A stretch of DNA of 64,000 bases, from contig QNGE01001307.1 of assembly GCA_008508345.1 (NCBI GenBank), positions 62,001-126,000 on the forward strand, read 5' to 3'. This document shows positions 1 to 12,781 of the stretch, piece after piece; the stretch's first letter is position 1; each line of letters starts with the position of its first letter. Made by a program: the position numbers and the translations under genes. The notes beneath the pieces were generated by a model. That model saw only the letters and a list, made by a program, of their open reading frames with translations, was not told where the DNA came from and did not search any database. Source of the stretch: Paragonimus westermani (taxonomy: Eukaryota; Platyhelminthes; Trematoda; Plagiorchiida; Troglotrematidae).

Positions 1-904
1 TCCTACCATACACAGACTATGATCAACTGGTAACACAAAAGCAATGGTGCCTGGGCAAGGAAGATATGTACATGTAGTCGTGGGAATAGAAATTGTGTGC
101 GCTACCGGTGAAGCGTAACAAGAGGGAACTCAAAACTAGTTCCTGTACTTCTATATAGTTTAATCTGTAAGATGCTTTTTTCCCCACAATTGCTGCTGAC
201 AGTAAGTAAATAGGTTAAGTGAGGTGCCTACTTAGGTACACTTGATGCCAAACTGCCTTTAGGTTTCTAGAAGAAACACAATTGTGAAAAATTGGGACTT
301 CAGCCGAACTCGAACCAGTGACAGGAACTGCACGTATGAGGGTGGAAACAGCTCTACCAGCTAAGCCATAAAGTCGAGCCTAGAGGTCGGAAGTTTCGGG
401 TTTAGTCTATGTTACTCACTGTCTCATATGGAATCCATCAAATGACCCATGGGATCAACCGCCTTGGTAGGATTTCTCAAACAGTTCACGCTGGAATCAA
501 CTAACACCACTGTTGAACAATGAAGGTGTATTGTTAATGTGTGGTTTGGCAGGTTTGAAAATTTAGAAGAATCCCACTTCTAAAGTAACACGCCTTTGGC
601 TAGTGTTCACGATAATTTCACCTAGTGTGATATCAGGCCCATAATCAACATGAGGTTGTTTACCTAGGAATTAATGAAATACCTCAGAGTGTCAAATTAT
701 GTTTACAGAAACTAACAGAAGTAGTAACGACAGGCGGTAAATGGAATTTCACAATGATGTGATCAATTCACTCATCGTCCATGGTAGTATGAACCTCAAC
801 GTACCACTCAAAAGATTATCAACTTTCTCAAAACTGAGCCATTTGCGTATTCGCTTACTCTAGTCGTTTCATTATCCTCTTTCTACATCTGCCTAATGTT
901 TCAG
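1..904 (+). other. Presumed tetraspanin intron, 5' side
   Basis: No exon-like sequence is visible on the + strand before the TM3 exon, so this is taken as the end of an upstream intron. It contains one tRNA-derived SINE-like piece on the other strand, listed separately. Confidence 0.5.
300..385 (-). repeat. tRNA-derived SINE-like unit
   Basis: Read on the - strand, there is an A-box-like CTTAGCTGGTAGAGC near 351-365 and a B-box-like GGTTCGAGTTC near 306-316, spaced as in a tRNA-type RNA polymerase III promoter. No acceptor stem can be formed, so this is a SINE head or tRNA pseudogene rather than a functional tRNA. The element's ends are not defined. Confidence 0.5.
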
Positions 905-979
905 TATATCACCTGCCTTGCGTTGATCGCTGTGGTCGAAATTGGCGTCTTGGCTTTCTATTACAGCAACAGATTCATG
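905..979 (+). CDS. Tetraspanin exon, transmembrane segment 3
   Basis: This 75-nt exon is in phase 0 at both ends. A pyrimidine-rich tract ending in TTTCAG precedes it and a GTGAGC donor follows it. It encodes about 22 hydrophobic residues (CLALIAVVEIGVLAFYY, then SNRFM). The glutamate inside the membrane segment and the polar end match tetraspanin TM3 just before the large extracellular loop. Tetraspanins are four-pass membrane organisers that build protein microdomains; in flukes they are abundant in the tegument and in extracellular vesicles. The upstream exons (TM1, small loop, TM2) are not visible in bases 1-904 and are inferred to lie left of the window. The exon is shorter than a typical ORF-length cutoff and is recognised by content and by joining in frame to the next exon. 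Confidence 0.82.
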
Positions 980-2274
980 GTGAGCGGATGACACCCGGTC
1001 GGTTCTTGTATCATTATACAAATTGCTACGTGCTACTGTATGATTCTTGGTTGAATGTCCTCGTCCACTGATAACAGTCCAGTCTTCGTTTCCCCTAAAC
1101 GGAAGATATAACTCAACATTAAACTGTCGGGTATCATTTTGAACAGCGTCAAGTTAGGGAGTGATGCTATGAAATTCCGTGACCTAGAATGAGCTTCGGT
1201 TCATGCTCAACCTGGCTAATTTGCCAATATGGGCAATTTGCCGAAATGTAAGAGAAAGAGTTCCAAACGGTCTTCTAAAAGGAAAGATCAATCTGGATTG
1301 TGACTGATGTTCATTACTGGAATAGATGCAAGCAGCGATTAAGTGTGAGGCGTTTTTGATTGCAAATGGCCGATTGTTTATGGTTGGTTGTTCAGAACTT
1401 CGCAGTGAAATTATCATTAGCCACAGTTCTGGCACCTATTCATAAGTGGCATGCATAGATCGCACGCGATTCCACTCATCTTTCAGTGGGTTCCCTGTTT
1501 CTACTTCAGGTAGAGAGGCTTACATATACATATGCAACCTTTGTCTGTTTAAGGTTTACTCAGTGGTTGTGCCTGCTGATCTCTCAGTAGTGAAACGCAG
1601 TTGTCCAATGAACCAATACACACATATGTTTGTCCTAATCAACCGGACTTGCGTGTTTACCAAGAAACCTGCTAACCAGTGCGTATTATGACACCGGGAA
1701 ATAGGTGAATGAGGTGGTCAATTCAACGATGTGTGAACTCACAAATTCACCTGCGCTACAGAACCGTATAGGTGATCCCAAGACCGGGACATGAAGGAGA
1801 CGATACTGGGACAGTAACTAGGCTGAACGGCTTCGCGCATTTCACTGAAAACGTAACAGAACAGAATGATCGTTTTGCTTGAGCAAGGTTTAAGTGATGT
1901 TTAGTCATCACTCAACATGTTGGCGCCATTTTACCACTGAAACCCGATTCGTACAAAAGTGGCTAAGAAAATGAAGTCATGACGCAAGGCCAAAACGATT
2001 ATCAGGTTCCATAAAAATCGAGTCCAGTAAATACAGTGGTGTGAAGTACGTTCTGTTAGCTGTGTCATCCCACCCCTCAGTATTCCAACAGGTTATAGGA
2101 TTTTGAGGTTACAAGTTGCTGCTCTGTCTGAAGTAGAATGTTGAAGTTTATGCAATGTATTTTAAAAGGAATAAACCGTCACTTTATTTGCTCCCAAGCT
2201 AGTTTTTCAAGGCTATATTGATGATAAGGTTGAACAGGTACTCAAGACCTTGTCTTTTATTCAACTTTTTTTAG
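980..2274 (+). other. Tetraspanin intron, about 1.3 kb
   Basis: The interval is bounded by GTGAGC and TTTTTTTAG. No coding, transposon or repeat structure was recognised inside it. Confidence 0.7.
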
Positions 2275-2379
2275 GTATTCCACCTTACGCAAAACTTGCT
2301 GAACCAAACCCTACTAAATTATCGTTCATTCGACTCGAACGATCCTTATAGCACTCTGTTCAACGTTCTTATGCCCACG
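2275..2379 (+). CDS. Tetraspanin exon, first part of large extracellular loop
   Basis: This is a 105-nt exon of 35 codons, phase 0 at both ends. Its acceptor is a T-rich tract ending TTTTTTTAG and its donor is GTGAGC, like the previous exon. The product starts VFHLTQNLLNQT and ends NVLMPT, the helical stretch that normally links TM3 to the CCG motif. It contains one N-glycosylation sequon (NQT). Joined to the TM3 exon upstream and the CCG exon downstream, it gives about 42 residues between the end of TM3 and CCG, a normal spacing for the family. An intron of about 15.8 kb, filled with transposon relics, follows. Confidence 0.82.
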
Positions 2380-2484
2380 GTGAGCAGATGTCCACAGTTT
2401 GGTTATTGCACTAAATTGTTCTTTAATCATGTTTACTTGTCACACCTTATAAGAAACCTGTAAAATTAAAATAATAAACTGAAA

Positions 2485-2502
2485 TTAATAATAATAATAA
2501 TG
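2485..2502. repeat. AAT microsatellite
   Basis: A short AAT run lies in a locally AT-rich patch. Such runs often mark the tail of a retrotransposed element, but no parent element was identified here. Confidence 0.7.
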
Positions 2503-5500
2503 TTAATAAGCATGACCTGGCGGTCTAGGCACAGTGGACCGTTTGCTAACTTATACGACGAAGGTGCTCAGATTGGTAGTCATAATGATAAGTTCGAACG
2601 AGTAAATCGCATAAATTGACGCAAGTCGGCAGGGCACTCACAGACAGCACACTAGAATTCTTGCCAGCTATACCGCAAGGCCTCTTTCCGCCTCTTGCTC
2701 TCCGTTTTAGACTTTCGTACTGGCATTATCACTACCCTATGGTTTTGATTATTTTATCGGTTTCATCAGGAAATTTAGATATCGATTGCATTCGAGAGTA
2801 CTATGCCCAGAGTGTTAAATTTACTTGGTTAACCCGACCATAAAATTCACACGGTCATACCTGCATCGCAGCTTACATTTTAACAAGTAGCATGACATGG
2901 GCACTAGCAAGTGTGGTGTTTCGGGCAAAATGGAATTGAAAGAAATTTAATTAAAATAACAAATTTTAGGTGATCACGTCAGCTTTCTATAATTGCTTCA
3001 ACTTCACTTCCAGCTGATCTATGTGTAGATCCGCTGACGATCATCATCAGTGTTGATCGTTTCAACGAACCCCATCTGCGATTTTGACTAATTACCGCAC
3101 TAAAGACTAAAGTTACAGGGTCAACATAGAAAACAACAACTAACAGGTGGTTGACTATCAAAGAACCAGGTCCACATCTCTGTGTATTCCTTCGTAGGCT
3201 ACTTCCTAGTTTTGATTGATCGATTCACAAGGGTTTGACCAATCTTTAACACAAAACTTCCGTTATCACGTCAGCCATCAGTAGCTCCACTGATACATCG
3301 AAATTAGTTAGATAAGTTTAATAAGAGATCAGATCTATTCCAGCAATTGAAATGATGCAAGTATTTGGAAGAAAACTTTTCTCTCAGATGAACTTTAAAC
3401 GCCAATTACTTAAAGGAGTGCTGATTCATCTACACGTTAGCGGCTGCATATAGCAAGAAGACAGTTCATCAAGTTGTCACTTACACTGTCTCTTCTGCCT
3501 GATCAGGCACTGGTTGACCGAGATAGAACATGCAGGCCATGTAGTTTTGTGAAAACGAATTCCAATAACTGTTGAAGTAACTAGGAAGCTTTCCAATCTG
3601 CGGCTCACCTCCGATTATTTCACTTCATATATATACAGAATAGAGTATTAACGCTGTTTAGTCATTGGTGTCTTTTCTAACTTAAGAGCAACCAGATGAC
3701 TTTATAGTCTTGGAACGATCAGACTGGACTTTGGATTGAATTTGCCATTGCTCATTGTGTTCCCGCAGAAATGTTCCGACAATTCCCAACTGTCAAACCC
3801 AAATCTGTTTATCAAAACGATTACAGCCGTATGTTCTCCTCAGTTGAAAGGTGTAGGAATAGCACGTGAAAACGTCAAATTGAACATGTGAAAAAATCGA
3901 ATGTTCAATATTGAACAGTTTTTCGGGTTGGTAATTGTCTCACCCCAAACCACATCGTCGTCGTGCCAGAGGGCGGCATTCAGTACGCGGAAAGGTAACA
4001 CATCCATAGTGTAGGGGATCGCCATAAAAAATTCCTTCATGAGATGAGAATTCCGCTCTCACACACAAACACAGTTGTTATATGGCCAGTTAGTCTTAAA
4101 AATAGACGTAGATAAATGAAGTATGAACTAGCCTTAAGGAACCCAACTCACCTAACAGACGAAAACCCACCATTTCGGAATAGGTGCTCCAATCCGCAGA
4201 ATCTGGCATTTTTCTTCGCAATTGCTGCCCAACTTCGTGTCGTACAACAGAAATTCTACATTTTCTGCGCGACGATGGTTATAAGTTCACAGCTGAACGA
4301 CCTTGCGATTGTTGTGAATTACGTTATTACCTTTCGCAACCACATTACAACCAACCAACCATATGCAACACTAGAGATCTTTGAAATCAGATTTAAAAAT
4401 ACCACTGTTATGAAAGTATATTCGGACCCACAGATCTACACCCAACTTTACACCGTGTTATCTGATGGGAAACATGGATGTTCATAAATATCAGACAAAT
4501 GAAGCTGAGGACAATCGTTTGATATCTTGACTACATAACTGATGTGCTATACATCAGACGATCATATATGAAGAAATTTCGTGCCTGTTATGTGAGTATC
4601 GACAACCTTAACAAGATTTCAAAATCAAGAATAGTGTAGACAGAAATCCAGATAATGTCTGCTACAAGAATGTTGAGTAACTGTTTTAATTTTCCTTCAT
4701 TACTTCATCGGTAGGCATTCTCTTACTTGTAAGGAAATGGTACGAAAAAAAATTGAGCACGTGCCATGCTTACCAAAACAGTGAATATTCTGGAGGGGCT
4801 ATCAATAACTGTTTTGTCAAAACCTCAACTAATGATCCGAAATATCTGTATACACCAGTTAAATGCAACAGTTTATCGATACCAAATAAGACGGACTTTA
4901 TACACTGATCCCTCCACGAGTAGGGACCCGGAGAAGGAATTCTGACACAAAATATTTCACGGAAATTCCAGCTGGAAGGTTCACTGAAAGATCTCACTCA
5001 AAAGTAGCTCTCTTGCCCACACCAAGTTAAAGAACGTCCTCAACACATCGCTGTAAACTCAGTCGTACCCGCTGGCACTGGTTTAGGTTGCCATGGTCCA
5101 TAACCGATAGCACCTGACTGCTGACAAATATTTCAGTCTTCAAAAAGCAAGACCGTGTACCAGTGGTGCAAACCGACAAAACAAAATAAGTATTTCCTTA
5201 ACGGAGTGTACAATCATAGTCATATTTTTGCCGAACTGGGGATACAAAGGGCTGAATTCATGAACGAGAAGGATTTGCAACATAATAGAAGGTCGACAGA
5301 AAAGACACATACAAACTGAGTCATGCCACGTCGTTTTCCGACTTGTCTCATCAATTTTGGACCGCGACGAATCACTTTCTTGCTGTGTTACCGAAAAGCC
5401 GGGTGTTATGTGGAATTTACTCGTCTTGTAGCCTCGTTGGTGGGACGTTCGTGCTTCATGGCAATATGTAGTAATGTCAGTTGGCTCTTGAGAAAATTGG

Positions 5501-7332
5501 GGATAAATCCATTGAAGTGTTTACGACTAGAGGTATCAAAATGAAAGTCTTTTGTTTCGTAAGATGCAAATGTTTTTTGTCAACCCAAACTAGACGGGCT
5601 TCGTGGCTATCCATCAGATGATTACTCTGGTGTTTTGAAATCCGTGATTCAAGTCTACCGAAAACGTATGTCAAGAAGAGGTAATCATTTCTCTGGAACG
5701 TAATTCGGAAATATCTACAGATTGTGTATGGTTCTTCTGTAGAATAAACAAATGAATTCATTTAGCTCTTGAAAAAATTCGACTGTGCCTTTCATTGTAC
5801 TAAGTCCGCATTACCGCTTGTTAAACGAATATACATAGCTCAAGAATGACTGAGCTTGGGTACAGGAAAATAATGTATACAGTAAACTGTTTTCACTTAC
5901 CACCTATTTTCCGGTAGTTCCTACAAACATTGAAAACACAACTCTAGTCCACCACTGAGGTCTGTATGAATTTTTTGAGATAACACTTTCCGTTAATAAA
6001 TAAAACGTGTGTGTGCGTGTTTTTTGGTTAAAATACATATTCATACACGAGTTCTCTGTAAATCTTATGTTTTTTTGAGGTTCCTTCCCCCAGGACATTA
6101 TCAACACCGTTAATACTTTGGTCTTCTTTCCTGTGTTTGTTCGAAAACACACCCATGCACAATTCAAAGGACATTTAACCTAGTCTGTTAGGGATATCGA
6201 GGAGATTAAGTTCTCCTATGCCGGAAATATTCTCACCACTACGAGCCGGGAAACAGGCAAAAACGAACGTTTGGTGAAGTCGCTCGTAGTATTTCGAAGA
6301 AAGCACGCGTAAGCCAGAACATGACATTGTTGGGCAAGGTGCTCCCACATCCTGATTCCAGTACTACTAATTCACTATAACACAGCACAGCATGCAAAAT
6401 ATTCTTAACTATTGTAACTGTTCTGCGAGAAATGAGTGATATATTTATCGGACCTGCAAGACATTCATTTAATCAGCCTCTGTTTGTTATCGAAGTGTAC
6501 CAGATTTTCCAAGAAAACGGACGCACTTTTTGTGCCCGTAGTTTAATGTAAAAATCCAAAAACCCTCCTTCAGACACTAATCTATCTATCTGACAGACTA
6601 CAAGCCTTGTCATCAAACCACATTCTACATTTCCTGTGCTGTCCTTGTAAATCCCGTTCAACACAGATGAAATGCGGTTATATACAATGTTCACACTCAG
6701 CCAGTCAAATAATTTAGGGGTCGGCTAGCGTTATCCCTGTGTACCTCATTGGTTAACCTTGTATAATGTGGTGATGGAACGGTTATGTGGTCCATTAATT
6801 GGGTAACACAGGAAGTATTCAGGTTAGAGATGCAGTTTTGTAAGAACTGTTGTTTTATCTTGTCGAAAGCCAGAAGACTTATAGCAAGTGATATTACCGG
6901 AAAATTAAATGGAATTTAAACCCTGGGACTAGCCGGGAGTACTACAGGCTTACAAAATGAAAAAAATATCAGCAAGACGGCTTGTTCATTCTGGTGGTGA
7001 ATAAAAGTTTTGAAGATCCACCCTGCTCCTCATTGTGTTCAACCTTGTGGATGACGAGTACAAACGTGCCTTGTTGCCAAATCCTAATAGGCTAGTTCAC
7101 GATACAGTTTGTCACAACTGGACGATAAGCTTCCTACTGTGTGGCCACTTGTGACTGGCAGACAGATATACAGGTCAAGGTTTCAAACAGCTGTTTTCGG
7201 TAATACTCACCAAACATATGCAATTACAAGAGATTCATCAGTTTTACATATCAAACAAAAGCGTGGTTATACGCAGTGGTGATAGTCATGGGAACTGTCG
7301 ATGACTGTCTACCCGACTGTTGGTGGGTAAGT

Positions 7333-7357
7333 ATGTGTGTGTGTGTGTGTGTGTGTG
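7333..7357. repeat. TG dinucleotide microsatellite
   Basis: About twelve TG units lie just beyond the 3' end of the Penelope-like relic on the - strand, where the run reads CA. Confidence 0.9.
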
Positions 7358-7483
7358 AATGTGTTGTGTCTCTATGACCGATGTGTGATAGTATGTTAAT
7401 CTGGCTACTAGACCACTGAGTTTCGGGCGTCTTAAACGTAGTTGGCCACAGGGGGTGGAGGGATTGTAAGAATTTCCTTTGGG

Positions 7484-8560
7484 CGCACACTTAGGGGTTG
7501 TAGAGTTTGATAGAAGTTGCTTTCGCCGTCGACAACAGTCTCGCCCTGACAACTCGGGAGTTGGTTTGGAACACTCTGTAAATGATTTTGAACGCTGTGT
7601 CGGGCGTGATCTGATGGCCCGTGTCGATCAGGTGCGATCTGATAGCACTCGAAATTGGTTTCGTTATACCATCACGTAGCCATTTCGGAAGGTGCTCACG
7701 GATCCTGTCTGAGAGTTGCCGAGTAGTTTTCCCAACGTATTCGGTTTGACAACAGCAGGTAGGGGAATAAATACAGAATGAAGAAGAAAATTTTGGTAAT
7801 CAATCTTTCAGGTGTGACACCTATACTGACCGACTCTCAAATGAGATGATCGTTGGTACAGCATTGTGGGTCGTGGCCAAAGCATTTGTCAGCCCGCGAC
7901 TCATTAATTCATTAGCTGCGTCGAATTTAAATGTCAGGCTGACATAAGTTGACTACTGTTTCCAAAGTTGGGTGAGTATCTTCACATTTCATATCCTTTT
8001 CTATAAATCTCTCTGGATATCCATTCTGGCTAAGTATCTCTCGAATTCGTTGTAATTCGTTGTCTATGGCGTCTGCCGTGCATACCCTTCTCGCTCTATC
8101 GCTTAGGCAGCCAATCAAATTTCGTTTTTGTTTCAATGGAACAAATCTTAGGAAGTCAGTGTACTGCCCCGTCCATGTCGCTGTCCTGTGAACGGATCTT
8201 TGTAGGGAACCGTCCAGTCTGCAGTGCAACGAAATATCAAGGAAGGACAACCTATCGTCTTTCTCCTTCAGAGTGAATTGTATATTGGGATGTGCACGAC
8301 TAACTGCCAGTAAAAGGCCTTGTGCATCAGTGAAGTCTTTGATCACGCCGAATATGTCATCTACATATCGTATATAAAACGACAGCTGGGAAATTGTGGA
8401 TCCTAATTGATTAGGCTCCACTTCAGCCATAAATAAGTCTGCCAACAACGGGCCTGTACAGGTGGTGGACCTTGTTTTGTGTGCCCATATGTCGACCACG
8501 TTAATCGCCCCCCACGCTATAGTATGCCGTTATGATTACGATGCCGCTTTCACCGCCTGC
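7484..8560 (-). mobile_element. Penelope-like element relic, RT end plus GIY-YIG endonuclease (PLE-1)
   Basis: On the - strand, 7927-8499 is an open frame of 190 codons with the reverse transcriptase block C motif RYVDDIFGVIK, followed by FLDISLH and a thumb-like region. After several stops, another frame from about 7745 to 7484 reads CCCQTEYVGKTTRQLSDRIR, then EHLPKWL, SAIRSHL and AFKIIY. This is the GIY-YIG-type endonuclease that follows the RT in Penelope-like retroelements. The block just upstream of LLADLFMAE, where MGSP is usual, is already garbled. The RT fingers are missing and the linker has stop codons and frame changes, so the element is 5'-truncated and dead. It lies antisense to the tetraspanin, inside its large intron. 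Confidence 0.88.
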
Positions 8561-10177
8561 TCTGTTGCTTGTTGATATCAAATTCACAAGCTTCAGTACG
8601 AAACTTGGTTCAGACAGTCACATCTTTGGTCTAATAACTAAATGTACATGGTAATAAGATTTACACAACGTTAACGGCTGCATAACCAAAGTTGATTACT
8701 TCGAAGTAAGGTAGGCTGCGGTTAATTTAACTACGGAAGTTAAAAAAATTCCCTCGAAGTTAAGTGGATTTCAGGCTATCCGATTTGTTGACAAGGAAGT
8801 GCCAGCTTATCGCTGATATCAAAATTTGTCAAAAAACAATATTTTCTTTTAAGTGGGTTTCAAAACACAAACCAAAATGCTTGTCAAGTCAGCCTACTGA
8901 CCACTACGTTATGGTGATCACGCTATACCCGTCGGTGGATTTTAGTTTGAGTGTACCGTCAAAAAATTCCTCCAATTTATGCTCGTTTTGTTGCGGTCAG
9001 TGTTATCTGCAACTTTTGCTTCCCAGATATCCAGTAAAATCACAGTAAAGCAAGAATACTTGACATGCCTTTTCTGTCTGCATCTAATAACACATATTTC
9101 AATTACTCCGTAGTTGTTCAGCCGCTGTAATCACCTAATCACTCATTCGCAGCGTATTTTATTCAGGTGTTTTAACAATAGAAGTTGGTAGTTCATTGAT
9201 TTCTATTAGAGAGGTATTTTAGTTTTGTCGACCTCGGTAACGATGCATGCTGATTGATGCCTGGCGCCAAACAGCCTTACACGCATTCAGTGGAATTTGG
9301 ATTTAATCAGCATGTTAGCCAAGGGCTGGTTGATATTCCAGAGGGTCCCATGGTAATCTTGACGATAGCTCGATATGAATCCGTATCGTCATCCGCACTA
9401 AAATCGTGTCCACCTAACCACTGTCGGGATTATATCACAGAAGGCAGTGACCAAGTAACAGATATTTTGGGTTCGTATTAGAATGAATTGAGTTTGTTAG
9501 TTCTCAGCAATCATTGGTCGTCTTTGTCGACTATTCTGTCTGGGTTGCCGCGTGCAGCGGGACACCCATGGTCACTGAAATCACGATGAGGTTCGATTCA
9601 AATTCTCAACCTTCTACCATTCATCTTCAACGGTTTGGCAGTTCAGCGTTTCAATAAACAACCTGTTCACGACTCATTAACATGTCGAGCCGGTTTTCAG
9701 TATATAAAACGCAAAGTGGAGGCGTTGTTTCCGGTGCTCACTTCCCGTGGGTCAGATAGGTTAACGGTCCTACCGCAATGTTATGCAATTGCCTGGGTCC
9801 GATATACATTAACTGAGCGAGTAATTAAATCCTTCGCTGTCTTCCGTTATTGGATGATTCGCTCACACGGTCGCTGATAAACATGTGTGATTGCTTGAGC
9901 CGCGGTTTCTCCGTTGACTTCCACCAACAAGTCTGACTTCACATGATTCACGTGATTACCAACACGAAATTATTCAGCAAGCGATTAAAACGGGGAGGTG
10001 GATTGATAGGCCAAACTTACCCTGAGAAATTAACTGGAAGATTATCCTTCAGAAAATTCCGGATTGCGTAATTCTATGATGACGTTTTTTCAACATTCGT
10101 AGACCATTTCGTCTGCGACTTTCATCCAGTTGGCCAGAAATCGCTTTTGAATTTAATGATCACATTATCTGAAACAG

Positions 10178-10429
10178 GCTTTCCTCGAAATGAACTTGAA
10201 AAGGCAAATCAGGAGTGGTGTATTGCGTGATATTTTGTCGAGCAGATTCCGCTCCATCTCGGAAATAGAAGTAAAGAAATATACGCAAATCCGTCACGGA
10301 GAGTGTTCCGTACGGATGTGGAAAAATCTACGAACACAGCCGTGGTGGTGGCAACTTAATGAACAGTTCTTTCCGTACACAAAACGTCAGTTTCAGTCGT
10401 TTGATGTTGATAGTGAGCCCTTTATTCAG
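10178..10429 (+). CDS. Candidate exon of unknown product
   Basis: An open stretch of 84 codons, phase 0 at both ends, lies between a possible acceptor (GAAACAG) and a good CAG|GTAGGT donor. The product is rich in charged and aromatic residues (for example MWKNL, QPWWWQLNEQFFPY, SFDVDSEPFIQ). I do not recognise it. It sits about 160 bases upstream of the + strand Penelope-like relic and inside the tetraspanin intron, so it could be a nested gene's exon, unrecognised element sequence or chance. The acceptor has a poor pyrimidine tract. Confidence 0.2.
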
Positions 10430-10589
10430 GTAGGTTTATGTCGTTCATATGTCCAACGTAGGTAATTTGAGCCAGTGGATATAATCTCCTAAACTGAACC
10501 TGCTCTAAACAAGCGCGCCACAGATGTTGCAAGTGAAGCACGGTTTAGAACTGCAAGCGCTTTAAAGCAATAGCAACCAGCTGTCTCAA

Positions 10590-12190
10590 GCTTAACCAAC
10601 GCTCTTAGTTTTTCAAGAGGGCTCGGTCGATTCACGTCACTAAGACCGATATAAGCAACATCACAGTGATTACTAATCAAGAAGATTATCAAAAGAAAGC
10701 GTTGGACCTGCTGGCTACTGCACCATACAAAGAGATCAGTGAGGAAAACATCAACGTACTCCTTAGTAAAGTCCGAGCGCAGATCAGCGAGTTCCTCTGA
10801 GGCATCAAAGAAAAGCTTTGGCACTCTACTTGGTTCGCGCTTAATCCCAAGAATGACCTTCCTTCGCTTTCCTATGACCTTATAACAGCACATAAAACAG
10901 GAATATCCCTGGGATCCATTGTCGACTAAACCACCAGTCCAACTTACGAGCTGGCCCAGTTTATCAGCCGCATAAGTAAACCGTTACAGAACAAGTTGGT
11001 AAGCGACGTTAAAGACTCTTGATTTTGATAACAAACTCGAGCACGTGATTTTAAGCAACGATAAGGCTTTTCGTAGTTTTGATGTGACCTCCCCTTACAA
11101 CATTGTACCAGTAAAGCGTAACATTGGTGTTGTTAAGGCGTTATTAGAAAGTGAAGATTCTCATGATGCACGTGCTAATTTATCACCTTCCGAAGTAGTT
11201 TCTGGCCTTGAACTTTGTTTGAGCTCAACTTTGTTCACATTCAACAGAAATCGTACGAGCAAGCCGATGATGTATATATGGGTTTCCCCGTTGCAAATGA
11301 AGCAGCCAATCTTTTCATGGGTTACCTGCAAATACAAGCGATGAGTGAGTTTATCTGCCCTCCATGGATTTGGTGGCAGTTTCTTAACTCTAAAGACAAC
11401 GGCATTGTATTCACGTTGGAATTTGAAGCCAGTGAGCGCTCACTTAATTTCCCAGACTGTCCAGTCAAAGTTGACGAGCAACAGAGATCTCAAGTTTCTG
11501 TGTGCCGTAAGCCATTCCATCCTGATCGGTATCTTAATCCAACTCTTCGCATCCAGTCGGTATGAAGAGAACAGTCATAGGATCGCTGGTCATCAGAGTC
11601 GATAAAATCTACACCACTAAACTGTCTAAAACAACAGGGGTTTTTCACATCAAAGATATGCTAGCCTGGGATCAATATTCAAACGCATTTATTGTGAACA
11701 CAGTTAAGCGCATACCAACTGAGGAGGAGACCAAAAGAATCAGAACTTTCAAGTCTACCGTGCAAATACCGTATCGTGAACAAACATCTGAAAAACTTTG
11801 CTTCATTCTTACTGATCACGCTATCCGGACAGTATTTCGGTTAAATGATACCTTATAACGACTAGTGACGCATCCTAAGGATCCAGATTTTATGGGTGAC
11901 CAGACAGGCTGTGTTCACGAAATCAGATGTGGTGATCGCAGTGCCAGCTACATTGAACAGAGAAGTAGACAACTGAAAGTACGTGTTGTCGAACACAAGA
12001 GACACACGACGTTTCCTCCTAAAGACGCATATCACCTTCAGAAGCTAGAGAATCACAACATAGATTTTGATCAAGCTCGAGTAACTCACAAGGGTCTGCT
12101 TTCTTATACGGAGCGGTGCTGAAGCTGCCACCATTGACACACAACACGCTTGTGTTAGTCGCAGTGGCAGCAAACCCCTGTCTGCAGCAT
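10590..12190 (+). mobile_element. Penelope-like element relic, near full-length but broken (PLE-2)
   Basis: Translated pieces in shifting frames follow the order of a Penelope-like protein. NQEDYQKKALDLLATAPYKE (about 10.67-10.74 kb) is the N-terminal region. NKLEHVILSND and then a degraded FDVTSLY-like block (about 11.03-11.11 kb) is RT block A. MGFPVANEAANLFMGYLQ (about 11.28-11.34 kb) is block B. CRKPFHPDRYLNP (about 11.5 kb) follows. CVHEIRCGDRSASYIEQRSR plus VEHKR (about 11.91-12.0 kb) is the GIY-YIG region. The span between block B and FLNSKDNG is too short and lacks the YxDD box, so an internal deletion is likely. There are several stops and frameshifts. The lineage differs from the elements at 7.5-8.6 and 26.6-27.3 kb. 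Confidence 0.85.
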
Positions 12191-12269
12191 GACGTGGAGT
12201 GATAAACAGCACCAGAAACGGATGCATCTTATCTACATCTAAATCGCCCCCATTTAATGGGTAAAGGAT

Positions 12270-12353
12270 TGGACCAATCAGCTCGGATACGACGCAGATT
12301 GACCTGACCACGGTGAATCCCACGTGACCTCTGTTCCTTTGTTAATGTGATTT
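12270..12353 (+). repeat. Direct repeat copy A after PLE-2
   Basis: This copy matches 12782-12861 with scattered differences: CCAATCAGCT near the start, and TGACCTCTG, TTCCTTTGTTAATGTGAT near the end. It lies just past the Penelope-like reading frame. Penelope-like elements often carry directly repeated terminal segments (pseudo-LTRs), so this pair may belong to one. Confidence 0.6.
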
Positions 12354-12439
12354 CGAGTAAAACACTTCTGAAGAACGTGGCTGAAACCTAGAGTATTACA
12401 GCTTGCCCGTAACGTTGTGTTATTCTCAACCCATTTATC

Positions 12440-12463
12440 AGTGGCAGTTGGCGCGCTGCCACT
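12440..12463. repeat. Perfect 8-bp inverted repeat
   Basis: AGTGGCAG and CTGCCACT flank an 8-base GC-rich spacer and form a small potential hairpin between the two direct-repeat copies. Function is unknown. Confidence 0.6.
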
Positions 12464-12781
12464 TTGAAAGGACGTTTACTTTGGTGAGTAATGAGCTTTG
12501 TCCGCACATTTTGAGTGATAGGTAACAAATCATAAAGGCCTGCCTAAGCTATGGCAAAAACGACGAATTATTCGTACAGACACGTTAATTTCTCTTTCGC
12601 TGAACGCTTGAACAACGCAGCAACAGGTAAGGCACACGTTTCTCGGCCAGCACGAACCGAAGCTTATTAATTAGTTTGCCACTTCCGACCAGCGGCACTG
12701 TACACATGCATGCACATCCATCAGTATATTGTTCACACGAGTGGGTTTATTGAATTCCTGTGTCGGTAGATACATCTCTGT

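Noticed and set aside
8960..9048. CSFCCG in a + strand frame, at first sight a tetraspanin CCG motif.
   Set aside because: There is no acceptor at the right position, no following loop sequence and the wrong context. The true CCG exon is at 18144.
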